DNA of 64,000 nt from Natronobacterium haloterrestre (GCF_900112205.1 NZ_FOKW01000004.1:310001-374000); one strand, 5' to 3'; shown: positions 28,300 to 37,976, counted from the stretch's first letter. The notes: generated by a model not told the origin, from the letters alone. Numbers and translations are program-made.

Positions 28300-28844
28300 G
28301 ACAGTCCGTTTCGGACCTCAACGCGACCGTTTCGCGGATTAATTCCGAAAAAAGCCGAGATGACGGTATGAGAGGCTCGTATCGACTCTCTCGACTCAGC
28401 GAAACGCGGCGTTTTCGTGATCGACTCGAGTCGCCAGGCAGCAAATACGTGATTTCGGAAACGGGAGTCGCACGAGGGAATTTCGGGCTCTCGAGGTATG
28501 GGTGACGGCGTACCCCGGTTGCGATCCCGGCGGACCTCCTGGCGGTTCTCCGCTGGCGGGACCCGAGACCTCGGGTCGAGGTCGACGGTCGGTCTCGGGA
28601 GTGGCGGAAGTGGATCGTCGAACCCGGAATAAGCGACTTTTGACGACCGTTGTCCGCGTATTACCGATCGATAGCCGCGTGTGCAAGCCCCATCCTTATC
28701 CGACTGTTTGGCGCTCATCATTCTGGCTTTCCCGGGTGCCGAGATGGGCGTATCCGGGGGAGCCGTTCGGTCGTGAAACCGCCTGCCGACTCCGTGTAGA
28801 GCGTGTCTCCCTCGGAGTCGGCTTTCGCCTGGCGGCGGCTCGGG
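28300..28844. other. Gene-poor region upstream of paralog 2
   Basis: About 545 bases with no supported gene. A 44-codon plus-strand frame beginning at 28498 contains arginine pairs but no hydrophobic core and no promoter that I can see. Regions of average GC alternate with a lower-GC stretch at 28600-28740. No tRNA-like fold or repeat was found. Confidence 0.45.
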
Positions 28845-29471
28845 TCACGAGTCGGACTCGTACTCCGCCCAGATGTATCGCGTCGCGACGCTTCGGTACG
28901 GTCGCCACGGTTCGGCGATCTCGCGCATTTCCGCACGGGTTAGCTCCTCGCCGTCGGCGTACAGCGCCTCGATCCCCCGCCGAACCGCGAGGTCACCGAG
29001 CGGCAACACGTCGGGGCGCTCGAGAACGAACAGGAGGTACATCCGCGCGGTCCACTCGCCGACCCCCTTGATTTCGGTGAGATGGTCGATCACCTCGTCG
29101 TTGTCGTAATCGGCGAGTCCGGCCCGGGTGTAGTCCCGCTCCTGGAACGCGCGGGCGGCGTTTCGCATGTATTCGATCTTGCTGCGAGAGAGGCCGGCGT
29201 CGCGCAACGCCGCGTCGTCGGCAGCGAGGACTCGACCGGGAGTGATCTCCTGGTTCAGGACGTCGAACACCCGCTCGCGGACGGCGGCGGCGCTCGCCGT
29301 CGAGAGCTGTTGGTTGATGATCGAGATACAGAGCCGTTCGTACTCGGTCCAGTCGGGTTCGACGTAGGGATCGTGACGCTCCACGAGATCCGCCATGACG
29401 GGATCCTCTCGAAGGACGGAGTGGGCCTCTTCGAACATTCGTCGTGTCCGTTCACGGGACTGCGGCGGCAT
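28845..29471 (-). CDS. DNA-3-methyladenine glycosylase (HhH-GPD family)
   Basis: 208 residues. A DNA-glycosylase fold with the helix-hairpin-helix LTEIKGVGEWTARMYLLFVL and the catalytic aspartate in LPLGDLAVRRGIEAL, the AlkA-type arrangement. The early helix CISIINQQLSTASAAAVRERV is also family-typical. It would remove alkylated purines as the first step of base-excision repair. No iron-sulfur cysteine cluster is present, unlike EndoIII or MutY. An internal methionine at residue 12 gives a shorter alternative start. The gene is alone between an intergenic stretch and a flavoprotein gene. Confidence 0.9.
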   Translation of the reverse strand: MPPQSRERTRRMFEEAHSVLREDPVMADLVERHDPYVEPDWTEYERLCISIINQQLSTASAAAVRERVFDVLNQEITPGRVLAADDAALRDAGLSRSKIEYMRNAARAFQERDYTRAGLADYDNDEVIDHLTEIKGVGEWTARMYLLFVLERPDVLPLGDLAVRRGIEALYADGEELTRAEMREIAEPWRPYRSVATRYIWAEYESDS

Positions 29472-29546
29472 ATGCGTCTCGGTCCGGGTTCCACGTTCCG
29501 CCTCGAGTACGCCACGAACCCACCCTCTCCCGCCGTCGCCGAGAAG

Positions 29547-31427
29547 TCATTCGAGGTGGTGGTAATCCAGTTCGTACCCCTCCTCGAGCGCCTCACGGAC
29601 GGCGGGGCTGGGCTCGCCGACCCCGCACCGATCGATCGAGCGTTCGCCGCCCTCGATCGAGACGACGAGGTTGACCCGCCAGTCCTCGTCGGTCTCGGGG
29701 TAATCGGTTCGGAAGTGGGCACCGCGGGATTCGGTCCGCTCGAGGGCCGCCCGGAGGGCCATCTCGGCGACCGTGAGGCCGAACGAGAGGTCGACGGCGT
29801 ACTCGAAGGACGTCGACGTCAGGCCGCCCTCGACGCGCAGATCGGTCGTCCGTTCCCGGATCCCCTCGAGTTTCGCGAGTGCCTCGCGCAGTCCCTCCTC
29901 GTCGCGGAGAATGCCGGCGTGACGCCACATCAAAGCCCGCAGATCGGCGAGCAGTTCGGTCGGTTCGACGTGACCGTCGGCGGCCGCCAGCGTCTCGAGG
30001 CCGGCGAACTCCCGCTGCGCGAGCGCACGCGTCTCGTCGGTTATCGTCGGCGACTCGTCCTCAGTCGTCACCTCGCTCGCGACGTGTTCGCCCACGAGCT
30101 TCCCGATCGCGACGGTCTCGGCGAGCGAGTTGCCCCCGAGACGGTTCGCGCCGTGGACGCCCGCGACGGTCTCGCCGACCGCGTAGAGCCCCTCGACGCC
30201 AGTCTCGCCGGTCTCGAAGTCGACGTCGACGCCCCCCATCGTGTAGTGAGCCGTCGGCGCGACCTCGATCGGGTCCTCGGTGATGTCGACGCCCAGCGAC
30301 TCGAACCGCTCGACCATCCGCGGCAACCGATCGCGGACGTAGTCGTCGTCGCGGTGGGAGATGTCGAGGAAGACGCCGCCGTTCTCGGTGCCCCGTCCCT
30401 CCTCGAGTTCGCGGGCGATCGCACGGGCGACGACGTCGCGGGCGTCGAGTTCCATCTGATCGGGCGAGTACCGTTCCATGAACCGCTCGCCCTCGGTGTT
30501 GTAGAGTCGGCCGCCCTCGCCGCGGACCGCCTCGGTGACGAGGCGGCCGTCCCACTCCTCGCCGTAGCGCTCGCCGACCATGCCCGTCGGGTGGAACTGG
30601 ACGAACTCGAGGTCGAGCAGCCGAGCGCCGGCCTCGAGCGCCAGCGCCTGCGCGTCGCCGTTGTTCTCGTCGGCCCGCGAGGAGTGACGATCGAAGACCG
30701 CGGAGAATCCGCCCGCGGCGAGGACGACGTGGTTCGAACGAAAGAGAAGCCCGCGGCCGGACTCCATGTCGAACCCGACGGCCCCGGAGACCCGCTGGCC
30801 GTCCGAGAGCAAGCGGGTGATCATGACGTTCTCGCGGTAGGGTACCTCGAGTTCCTGCGCCCGATCGATGAGCGCCTCGAGCATGGCCTCGCCGGTGCGG
30901 TCGCCGACGAAACACGTGCGGCGGTACGACTGCGCGCCGAAGTACCGCTGGTTGATCGCACCGTCCTCGGTACGGTCGAACGGCATCCCCCACTCCGCGA
31001 GTTCGCGGATCCGGTCTGGCATCTCGCGGGCCGTGAGTTCGACGGCGGTGGGGTCGTTCAGGTGGTGGCCCTCGTTCAGCGTGTCCGCGGCGTGGATCGT
31101 CCAGTCGTCCTCGTCGTCGAGCGAGCCGAGTGCGGCGTTGATCCCGCCCGCGGCCCACGTCGTGTGGGCGTCGCCGTGGTCGCGCTTGCCGATCACCAGC
31201 GGCTCGACGCCGGCTTCGGCGAGTTCGATGGCGACCCGGGCACCGGCCGCGCCCGCCCCGATCACGAGTACTGGGACGGAGACGACGTCGTACTCGAGGC
31301 CGTCCGCCGACGAGGGACCCTCCCCGTGTTCGATTCGGTTCGCTACCCCGGCGTCGCGACCGTTATCCGCCGGTCGTCGCGCATCGCCGTCGGCAGTTCG
31401 GCGGTCGTCAGCGGATGGTTCTGTCAT
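29547..31427 (-). CDS. Standalone SdhA/FrdA-like flavoprotein
   Basis: 626 residues from the ATG at 31427. A polar N-terminus of about 48 residues precedes VPVLVIGAGAAGARVAIELA. The following HTTWAAGGINA places His88 seven residues before the GG pair, the same distance as the covalent-FAD histidine of the true SdhA at 13981. Further motifs are LLDLEFVQFHPTGMVGERYG and GANRLGGNSLAETVAIG. No iron-sulfur or membrane subunit is adjacent. It may be a fumarate reductase-like or L-aspartate oxidase-like enzyme; the aligned histidine argues against plain aspartate oxidase. The substrate is unresolved. Confidence 0.82.
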   Translation of the reverse strand: MTEPSADDRRTADGDARRPADNGRDAGVANRIEHGEGPSSADGLEYDVVSVPVLVIGAGAAGARVAIELAEAGVEPLVIGKRDHGDAHTTWAAGGINAALGSLDDEDDWTIHAADTLNEGHHLNDPTAVELTAREMPDRIRELAEWGMPFDRTEDGAINQRYFGAQSYRRTCFVGDRTGEAMLEALIDRAQELEVPYRENVMITRLLSDGQRVSGAVGFDMESGRGLLFRSNHVVLAAGGFSAVFDRHSSRADENNGDAQALALEAGARLLDLEFVQFHPTGMVGERYGEEWDGRLVTEAVRGEGGRLYNTEGERFMERYSPDQMELDARDVVARAIARELEEGRGTENGGVFLDISHRDDDYVRDRLPRMVERFESLGVDITEDPIEVAPTAHYTMGGVDVDFETGETGVEGLYAVGETVAGVHGANRLGGNSLAETVAIGKLVGEHVASEVTTEDESPTITDETRALAQREFAGLETLAAADGHVEPTELLADLRALMWRHAGILRDEEGLREALAKLEGIRERTTDLRVEGGLTSTSFEYAVDLSFGLTVAEMALRAALERTESRGAHFRTDYPETDEDWRVNLVVSIEGGERSIDRCGVGEPSPAVREALEEGYELDYHHLE

Positions 31428-31579
31428 CGATGTAACCTCAGTGCCGAGCGGGTTTAGGGAGAGACCCAAACGACGTAGCCCCCCACATTCTTGCCGTAGA
31501 GAGGCCCTATTTCCAGATCAGGGCCGCCGACCACCCCCTTCCCCACGCTTACTCCGCTCGAGATGGAAGCCACGGACGG

Positions 31580-32113
31580 ATGCAACCGGTCGTCCACCTG
31601 GCCGTCGGCTACGTCTGTTACGCAATATACACGCGTCGGCGATGCGACGCTAGCCCTCGCGACGGGCCGGCGATCGCCGCGATCCTCGGCGCTGCCCTTC
31701 CGGACCTCCTGGACAAGCCGATCTGGCTCGTCGGCATCGTCGACGTCGGGCGGACGATCGGCCACTCGCTGCTGTTCGCGCTCCCGCTGCTCGTCGCTCT
31801 CGGGCTGTACGCACGCTCGAGCGACCGGGAGGTCCTCGCGGTCGCGTTCGCCGTCGGATACCTCTCGCACGTCGCAACCGACGTTCCCTGGCACGTCCTC
31901 TCGGGGGACGTCCACGAACTCGGCTTCCTCCTCTGGCCGATCACGCCGATGCCGCCGTACAGCGGGACGAAACCGCTCGCGACGGTACCGGGCCTCGAGG
32001 TGACGGTGACGACGCTGTGGCTCGAGGCGGTCGTGCTCGTCGCGGGTATCGGACGCTGGTGGGTCGACGGAAAACCGGGGCTCGAGGCTGTTTCCCGGGC
32101 CCTGAGCGGGTAG
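31580..32113 (+). CDS. DUF457/YdjM-like membrane-bound metal-dependent hydrolase
   Basis: 177 residues with four or five membrane helices. The family pattern is visible: MQPVVHLAVGYVCYA with an early histidine, ILGAALPDLLDKP, then GHSLLFALPLLVAL and VGYLSHVATDVPWHVLSG. These His and Asp residues would bind a metal at the membrane surface. Enzymatic activity in this family is poorly known. A second membrane protein with a similar Asp-Leu-Asp-His motif lies at 48.2 kb. It is divergent from the flavoprotein gene and is followed by another membrane protein on the same strand. Confidence 0.8.
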   Translation: MQPVVHLAVGYVCYAIYTRRRCDASPRDGPAIAAILGAALPDLLDKPIWLVGIVDVGRTIGHSLLFALPLLVALGLYARSSDREVLAVAFAVGYLSHVATDVPWHVLSGDVHELGFLLWPITPMPPYSGTKPLATVPGLEVTVTTLWLEAVVLVAGIGRWWVDGKPGLEAVSRALSG

Positions 32114-32177
32114 ACCTCTCGGGGACTGGTCGTGGTCCGGTAGTAGCTTTTTGCACGTCGGGGCTGTCAGACCACCG

Positions 32178-33242
32178 ATGGTCGACGGCGAATCCCTGCT
32201 TCGATCCGCCCGACGTCGGTTCGGCACGTCGGAGCGACGGATCGATCGCTCGAGCGAGAACCGGATCAAGGAGTGGGTCCTCTTCGACGGCAACCGCGAG
32301 CGGGTCGCGACCGGATTGCTCGCGGCCGTGTTCGTTCTCCTGCTCGTCATGGGCGGACTCTGGCCGATCGAATACCAGGAGCTGTTGAGCGAAACGACGA
32401 TGGTCCAGACGGTGTTCGACACCCTGCTGAGCGGGACGATCCTGCTCGTGTCGATCGTCGTCTCGATCGCCGCGGTCGGCATCTCCCAGGAACTCACGTC
32501 GCTCGGCGACCAGTCCGAACGGGTCGACACGACCATCGACTTCCAGGCCGAGATCGAGGATCACGGCATCGTGGACGTCAGTCCGGCACGTCCGGGGAAG
32601 TTCACCGCGGTCGTTCTCCGGTCGATCAAACAGCGCGCCCACGAACTGCAGGAACTCGACGGAAACGCCGGCGCGGAGTACCGCCACGAGGTCGACCGCC
32701 TCCAGAGCGACATCCGGAAGAACACCGAGGAGGTGTTGACCACCCTCTCCCGGGTTCCCAACGGCTCGACGGACGAACTCCTCACCGGCCTGAACTACGA
32801 CTCCTCGTGGCAACTGCACCAGTCGCGTCGGATCCTCACGAAGTACGACGACCGACTCACTGCCGAGGAACGGGCGGTAATCGAGGACATCATGGACACG
32901 CTTCACAAACTGATGGTCTGTCGCGAGTACTTCAAGACCCTCTACTACAAACTCGAGCTTTCGGACCTCACGACGACGCTGTTGACTGTCTCGCTACCGA
33001 TTATCGTTTTCATCACGTACGTGTTGCTCGCCCTCGACAGCGGGCTCTTCCCCGACGTCTCGCTGTTCGGGTATACGCCGCTGACCGTCTTCATCAGCTT
33101 CGCCTACACCATCGCGCTCGCACCCTACGCGGTACTCACGTCGTACGTCCTCCGTGCCGCGACGGTGACGAAACTGACGCCGGAGGAGGGCCCGTTCGTG
33201 CTCGACGCCGACCGGGAGACGGCCTACGATCGGGAGGAGTGA
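32178..33242 (+). CDS. Integral membrane protein, unknown function
   Basis: 354 residues from the ATG at 32178. A basic N-terminus, then two membrane helices (VATGLLAAVFVLLLVMGGLW and LLSGTILLVSIVVSIAAVGI), a long cytoplasmic helical region from about 105 to 255 with LHQSRRILTKYDDRL, and two C-terminal helices (LLTVSLPIIVFITYVLLALD, FISFAYTIALAPYAVLTSYV). I do not recognise a named family beyond a haloarchaeal membrane protein type. It lies 65 bases after the DUF457 gene, same strand. The cytoplasmic helices could form a coiled coil. Confidence 0.75.
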   Translation: MVDGESLLRSARRRFGTSERRIDRSSENRIKEWVLFDGNRERVATGLLAAVFVLLLVMGGLWPIEYQELLSETTMVQTVFDTLLSGTILLVSIVVSIAAVGISQELTSLGDQSERVDTTIDFQAEIEDHGIVDVSPARPGKFTAVVLRSIKQRAHELQELDGNAGAEYRHEVDRLQSDIRKNTEEVLTTLSRVPNGSTDELLTGLNYDSSWQLHQSRRILTKYDDRLTAEERAVIEDIMDTLHKLMVCREYFKTLYYKLELSDLTTTLLTVSLPIIVFITYVLLALDSGLFPDVSLFGYTPLTVFISFAYTIALAPYAVLTSYVLRAATVTKLTPEEGPFVLDADRETAYDREE

Positions 33243-33265
33243 TCGGACGGCGAGTCCGACGCCGA

Positions 33266-35842
33266 CTACCGCGCGTCGTCGCCCTCGAGGTCGGTCGGCG
33301 TCTCCGGTTCGACGCCGGCGAGTCGCATCGCGTTGCTCGTCACGCCGAGGCTCATCCCCATGTCGCCGATGACGACGGCGTGGATCACCGTCACGATGCC
33401 GAAGGGTGCACCGGCCGCGAGGACCGCCTTCACGGCGAGGCTCGCCCAGATGTTCTGCCGGATGACGCCGTTTGCCTTCCCGGAGAGTTCATAGAGGTAC
33501 GGCAGGCGGGTGAGGTCGTCGCTCATCAGCGCGACGTCGGCCGTCTCGAGGGCGGTGTCGGTGCCCGCGGCCCCCATCGCGATGCCGACGGAGGCGGTCG
33601 CCAGCGCGGGCGCGTCGTTGATGCCGTCGCCGACCATGGCGACGCCTCCCCCGTCCGCACTCCCGTTCGCATCCACGCTCCCGCTCTCGCCTTCCAGCCG
33701 GTCGATCCACTCGAGTTTCTCGTCGGGTAGCAGTTCCGCGTGGTACTCGTCGATCCCCACCTGCTCGGCGATCGCACGGGCCGTCCCCTCGTTGTCACCG
33801 GTGAGCATCACGACGCGGACCCCCTGCTCCTGGAGCCGCGAGACCGCCCACTCGGCTTCCGGACGGACCCGGTCCGCGACCGCGATCACGCCGACGGGTC
33901 CGTCCTCGGTGCCGACGATCACGACGGTCTTCCCCTCGGACTCGAGTTCGGGGACGAGGTCGGTGAGCACGTCGAGACAGCCCGGGCGTTCACACTGCGA
34001 GTCGCTGTCGTACCCCATCGACGCGAGGTCGACCCCGCCGTCGGTCGTCGCGTGGACGTGCTCGAGGTCGGCGAGCCCCTCGAACAGGTCCGGCTTGCCG
34101 ACGTAGAGCGTTTCGCCGTCGATCTCGGCCCGCACGCCCTTGCCGGTCAGCGCCTCGAACTCCGCGACCTCGGGGTCGTCCGGATCGAGCCCCTGCTCCT
34201 CGGCGTAGCCGACGATCGACCGGGCGATCGGGTGTTCGCTGCGGCGCTCGGCCGCGCTCGCCCGGCGGAGCACGTCCTCCTCGTCGGCCCCCTCGAGCGG
34301 GATCACGTCGGTCACCGAGAGGTCGCCCTCCGTCAGCGTTCCCGTCTTGTCCACCGCGAGAACGTCGCTCTCGTCGACCGCCTCGAGGTGACGGCCGCCC
34401 TTGATGAGGACGCCGTTACGGGCGGCGCTCGTGACGCCCGAGACGACGCTGACCGGCGTCGAGATGACGAACGCGCAGGGACAGGCGATGACGAGCAGCG
34501 TCAGCCCCCGCAGGAACCAGGTGTTCCAGGACGCCCCGACCAGCAGCGGCGGGAGCGCCGCCACCGCGAGCGCGAGAACGACGACGATCGGCGTGTAGAC
34601 GCTCGCGAACCGGTCGACGAACTGCTCGCGCTCGGTCTTCTCGCGCTCGGCGTCCTCGACCATCCGGACGATCCGCGAGAGCGTCGAATCAGCGGCGGCG
34701 CGTTCGACCTCGACCTCGAGGTAGCCCGACTCGGCGATCGTCCCGGCGTAGACCTCGTCGCCCGTGGACTTGTCCTCGGGGACGCTCTCGCCGGTGATCG
34801 GCGACTGGTCGACCGCGCTCTCGCCCTCGCGGACGACGCCGTCCGCGGGGATCTTCTCGCCGGGACGAACGACGACCACGTCGCCGACCGCGAGGTCGTC
34901 CGCCGGGACCGTCTCCTCGCCGTCCTCGGTCTTGACGGTCGCGACGTCGGGCGAGAGGTCCATCAGTTCCCGCAGCGAGTCTCGGGCCCGATCCATCGAG
35001 AACTGCTCGAGCAACTCGGCGATCGAGAACAGCACGGCCAGCATCGCGCCCTCGAAGGGGTGGTGGGCCGCGACCGAGGCGACGATGCCGACGCTCATCA
35101 GGAAGTCGATGTCGAGGCTCCGGTTGCGCGCCGAGTAGTAGCCGTTGCGCAGAATCGGCGCGCCGCCGACCGCCGCCGCGAGGATGAAAAGCAAGTGCGA
35201 GAGTTCGTAGGTCCGGCCGGCCACCGCCCCCACTGCGGGGTCGAGTCCGGGGAGGACGAACTCGAGGGCCATTCCCGCGGCTACGAGGACGGCCGCGATC
35301 CCGGTGCCGACGGCGCGTCGGCTCCGCCAGACGGCGCGTTCCTCCGAGAGCGGATCCGCGCCATCCGACAGCGGGGTCGCGTCGTACCCCGCGCCTTCGA
35401 CGGCCTCGACGATCTCGTCCGGCGCGGTCCCCTCGTCGACAGTCACGGTCACGCGCCCCGAGGCCGGCCGCGTCTCGATCCGGTCGACGCCGTCGACGCC
35501 CTCGAGCGCGTTCTCGACTTTCCCCGCACAGGAGGGACAGTCCATCTCGGGGACCGACAGGGCGAGTTCGGCGTCCTCGTCCTCGATGGTGTAGCCGGCG
35601 GCCCGGACGCGCTCGCGGATCTCGTCGGGGCCCGTGACGGTCGGGTCGTAGTCGACGATCAGCCGGCCGCTTGTCACCCGCGGATCGATCCCGTCGATCC
35701 CCTGGAGGGTCTCGACGCTGTTCGTCACCTTGCCCGCACAGGACGGGCAGTCCATCTCCGGGACGCGCAACTCGAGACGACGCGTCGCGCTCGAGTCGGG
35801 CGCGGAACCGGATGGGGTCGAGGTGGAAGACGACTCGGTCAT
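33266..35842 (-). CDS. Heavy-metal P1B-type ATPase, Zn/Cd class, two HMA domains
   Basis: 858 residues from the ATG at 35842. Two heavy-metal-associated domains with CPSC at 32-35 and 102-105. Membrane helices follow, then the Cys454-Pro-Cys456 site in IACPCAFVISTPVSVVSG, whose STP sequence is typical of ZntA-type transporters. Asp498 in DKTGT is phosphorylated. An insertion in the nucleotide domain contains CERPGC (Cys617, Cys622). The C-terminal motif is MVGDGINDAPALA. It would export Zn, Cd or Pb from the cell. A bat-type regulator lies 81 bases upstream on the same strand. Confidence 0.93.
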   Translation of the reverse strand: MTESSSTSTPSGSAPDSSATRRLELRVPEMDCPSCAGKVTNSVETLQGIDGIDPRVTSGRLIVDYDPTVTGPDEIRERVRAAGYTIEDEDAELALSVPEMDCPSCAGKVENALEGVDGVDRIETRPASGRVTVTVDEGTAPDEIVEAVEGAGYDATPLSDGADPLSEERAVWRSRRAVGTGIAAVLVAAGMALEFVLPGLDPAVGAVAGRTYELSHLLFILAAAVGGAPILRNGYYSARNRSLDIDFLMSVGIVASVAAHHPFEGAMLAVLFSIAELLEQFSMDRARDSLRELMDLSPDVATVKTEDGEETVPADDLAVGDVVVVRPGEKIPADGVVREGESAVDQSPITGESVPEDKSTGDEVYAGTIAESGYLEVEVERAAADSTLSRIVRMVEDAEREKTEREQFVDRFASVYTPIVVVLALAVAALPPLLVGASWNTWFLRGLTLLVIACPCAFVISTPVSVVSGVTSAARNGVLIKGGRHLEAVDESDVLAVDKTGTLTEGDLSVTDVIPLEGADEEDVLRRASAAERRSEHPIARSIVGYAEEQGLDPDDPEVAEFEALTGKGVRAEIDGETLYVGKPDLFEGLADLEHVHATTDGGVDLASMGYDSDSQCERPGCLDVLTDLVPELESEGKTVVIVGTEDGPVGVIAVADRVRPEAEWAVSRLQEQGVRVVMLTGDNEGTARAIAEQVGIDEYHAELLPDEKLEWIDRLEGESGSVDANGSADGGGVAMVGDGINDAPALATASVGIAMGAAGTDTALETADVALMSDDLTRLPYLYELSGKANGVIRQNIWASLAVKAVLAAGAPFGIVTVIHAVVIGDMGMSLGVTSNAMRLAGVEPETPTDLEGDDAR

Positions 35843-35923
35843 CACGTGGTTGTAGTCACGGAACGGATAAACAGGTTATTTGGCGTGCGCCAACTCGTGG
35901 GTCGGCGCGGGACGAGACGGCCG

Positions 35924-36688
35924 CTACAGTCGGGTCGCGAGTTCCTCGAGCGCATCGTCGGTCTCGGCGTCGGCCGCGGCGAACGCCGTCGCGAGTTCGG
36001 CCTCGGCCCGGCGAAGCCGGTAGGACAGCGTCGATCGCGGGATCTCGAGTCGGTCGGCGAGCTCCGAGAGGTCGATCCGGCGCGGCGTCTCGTAGTAGCC
36101 GTGTTCGACGGCCGCCCGCAGCGCCTCGCGCTGTTCGTCGGGGAGCGATCGATCGGCGTCGGGATCGAGGGGGGTCCGCTCGGGGTCGAGTTCGGTCAGT
36201 CGTAGCATCTCGATCCCGGTACAGCCGCCGACCTCGTCGCCCAGCGCGTCGAAGAACGCGTGGACCGGCGCGGTGTCGTCGAGGACGATCCGCCAGCGAT
36301 ACCGTCGGCCCTCGCGGTAGGTCTCGAACAGCAGCCCATCGCCCAGGTGCTCGAGGGCGACGTGGGGCACCGACGTACAGACGTCGGTCCGCTCCCAGTA
36401 AGTGTAGACGACGAGTTCGTCGCTCGAGCGGTCCAGTACCTGCACGTCGCAGCTAGTTCCGCAGCCGTCGTTGACCAGACAGTCGGCGAAGTAGTCGTCG
36501 TTCCCGTACGCGCGCTCGAGGGCCTCGAGCCCTTCCGCCGTCCCCTCGGCGTGGTCGACGCGCCAGAGGCTGTCGGCGCTGGCGTGACACGACAGCGATC
36601 GGATCGACGTCTCGGGGTGGTCTGCGAGCACGTCGGCGACCGGGTTCGTGCCCGGTTCGTACTCGAGGGCGAAGACGAACTCTCTCAT
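35924..36688 (-). CDS. Bat-type HTH transcriptional regulator, probable metal sensor
   Basis: 254 residues. An N-terminal sensory domain contains FADCLVNDGCGTSCDVQVL and a further cysteine in ERTDVCTSV, then a beta-rich domain with GRRYRWRIVLDD. The C-terminal HTH-10 (bat) domain has DLSELADRLEIPRSTLSYRLRRAEAEL. The cysteines suggest a metal or redox input. It is transcribed in the same direction as the heavy-metal ATPase immediately downstream, so it probably controls that gene. Metal identity cannot be read. Confidence 0.87.
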   Translation of the reverse strand: MREFVFALEYEPGTNPVADVLADHPETSIRSLSCHASADSLWRVDHAEGTAEGLEALERAYGNDDYFADCLVNDGCGTSCDVQVLDRSSDELVVYTYWERTDVCTSVPHVALEHLGDGLLFETYREGRRYRWRIVLDDTAPVHAFFDALGDEVGGCTGIEMLRLTELDPERTPLDPDADRSLPDEQREALRAAVEHGYYETPRRIDLSELADRLEIPRSTLSYRLRRAEAELATAFAAADAETDDALEELATRL

Positions 36689-36748
36689 TACCTACGTGAA
36701 GGGGCTCACGCGACAAATGACTTCCCGATGGGCACCGTAGCAGTATCG

Positions 36749-37276
36749 ATGACTGTTCCGGTACAGACGGCGGCCGCGGGATCACGTCTCCGGGATTTTT
36801 GGACCTTCTACCGGGAATATACGGAGACGACGATCCACACCGCCACGATGGCAGCCCTGACTATCTTCGGGCTGTTGATCTTCGTCGACCCGCTGTTCAC
36901 GGTGCTCGCGATCGGTAGCTACGTCCTGCCGCCCATCGGGCTGTACGTCGGTAAAAGGGGGCGACGTGGCCCATCGAGCCGCGGCTCCAGGGACGTCGCA
37001 TCGGAACCTGCCGATCCGTTCGCCGGTCGCACGGAACGAAAGCAGCGGGACGATCGTTCGATCGACGATCCGGTCGGTGACGGGACGCATCCGGAGGTGG
37101 GTACTGACGCAAGCCTCGGTGACGATGGCGACGGGACCGATACTGATTCGGATGCCGACTCCGACACCGACACCGATTCCGACACCGACTCCGACACCGA
37201 TTCCGACACCGACTCCGACTCCGACACCGATTCCGATTCCGACGACGGAGATACCGACACGGATCACAGCGGCTGA
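36749..37276 (+). CDS. Membrane protein with an Asp/Ser/Thr repeat tail
   Basis: 175 residues from the ATG at 36749, or 182 from 36728. It begins with [21 protein letters not shown], then one or two hydrophobic segments ([34 protein letters not shown]), then a polar region and a C-terminal stretch of alternating Asp-Ser and Asp-Thr. The tail is encoded by repeats of GAC plus TCC or ACC between 37140 and 37260. Function unknown; relatives of the first part occur in haloarchaea. The next gene starts 154 bases later. Confidence 0.7.
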   Translation: MTVPVQTAAAGSRLRDFWTFYREYTETTIHTATMAALTIFGLLIFVDPLFTVLAIGSYVLPPIGLYVGKRGRRGPSSRGSRDVASEPADPFAGRTERKQRDDRSIDDPVGDGTHPEVGTDASLGDDGDGTDTDSDADSDTDTDSDTDSDTDSDTDSDSDTDSDSDDGDTDTDHSG

Positions 37277-37430
37277 GGGAATCCCGTCGAACGAACGGGA
37301 TCCGGGCCGGTCACTCGAATGCGATCGACCGGATTCGACCGACAGTTCGATGAACGGCGGTTTCCTCGAGTCGAGACCGGTTCCCGAGCGAGAACGAACC
37401 GTTTTTGCCGTGATTGGTCCAACCGACGCC

Positions 37431-37976
37431 ATGGATCGACTCCTCGCGTCCCTCGACGACGCGCCGATCATCGACAAGGACGGCTACGAGTACCTCGTAC
37501 ACCCGATCAGCAACGGCGTTCCGATGCTCGATCCCGCGCTGTTGCGCGAGGTCGTCGTCGAGGTCATGCGAACCGCCGACCTGGACGTCGACAAGATCGT
37601 CGCGCCCGAGGCGATGGGGATCCACCTCGCGACCGCGGTCTCGCTACAGACGGACATCCCCCTGGTCGTGATCCGCAAACGGGAGTACGGACTCGAGGGC
37701 GAGGTCTCGCTCCACCAGGAGACGGGCTACTCCGAGTCGGAGATGTACATCAACGACGTCGAACCCGGCGACAGCGTCGTGATCATCGACGACATGCTCT
37801 CGACGGGCGGCACCCTGGCGTCGATCTGTACCGCGCTCGACGACATCGGCGCGGAGATCCGTGACATCGTCGTCGTCATGCGGAAGGTCGGCCCCTCCGC
37901 GCTCGACGAGACGGAGTTCGAGGCGACGAGTCTCATCGACATCACGGTCGAAGACGGCGAAGTGACGGTTCACTGA
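37431..37976 (+). CDS. hpt: Hypoxanthine/guanine phosphoribosyltransferase, archaeal type
   Basis: 181 residues from the ATG at 37431. A type I phosphoribosyltransferase: the PRPP loop is [18 protein letters not shown], preceded by [20 protein letters not shown]. The N-terminal [20 protein letters not shown] is typical of archaeal Hpt/Apt. It converts hypoxanthine and guanine with PRPP to IMP and GMP. The nucleobase permease at 38215 lies downstream on the same strand, so the two form a purine salvage unit, though an AT-rich promoter-like stretch separates them. Confidence 0.92.
   Translation: MDRLLASLDDAPIIDKDGYEYLVHPISNGVPMLDPALLREVVVEVMRTADLDVDKIVAPEAMGIHLATAVSLQTDIPLVVIRKREYGLEGEVSLHQETGYSESEMYINDVEPGDSVVIIDDMLSTGGTLASICTALDDIGAEIRDIVVVMRKVGPSALDETEFEATSLIDITVEDGEVTVH

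Noticed and set aside
28498-28632. 44-codon frame with paired arginines that might be a Tat signal
   Set aside because: There is no hydrophobic stretch after the arginines and no promoter, so it was not called a gene.
37311-37625. Antisense frame over the phosphoribosyltransferase start
   Set aside because: It lies over the promoter and N-terminus of a clear phosphoribosyltransferase on the plus strand and has no family features.
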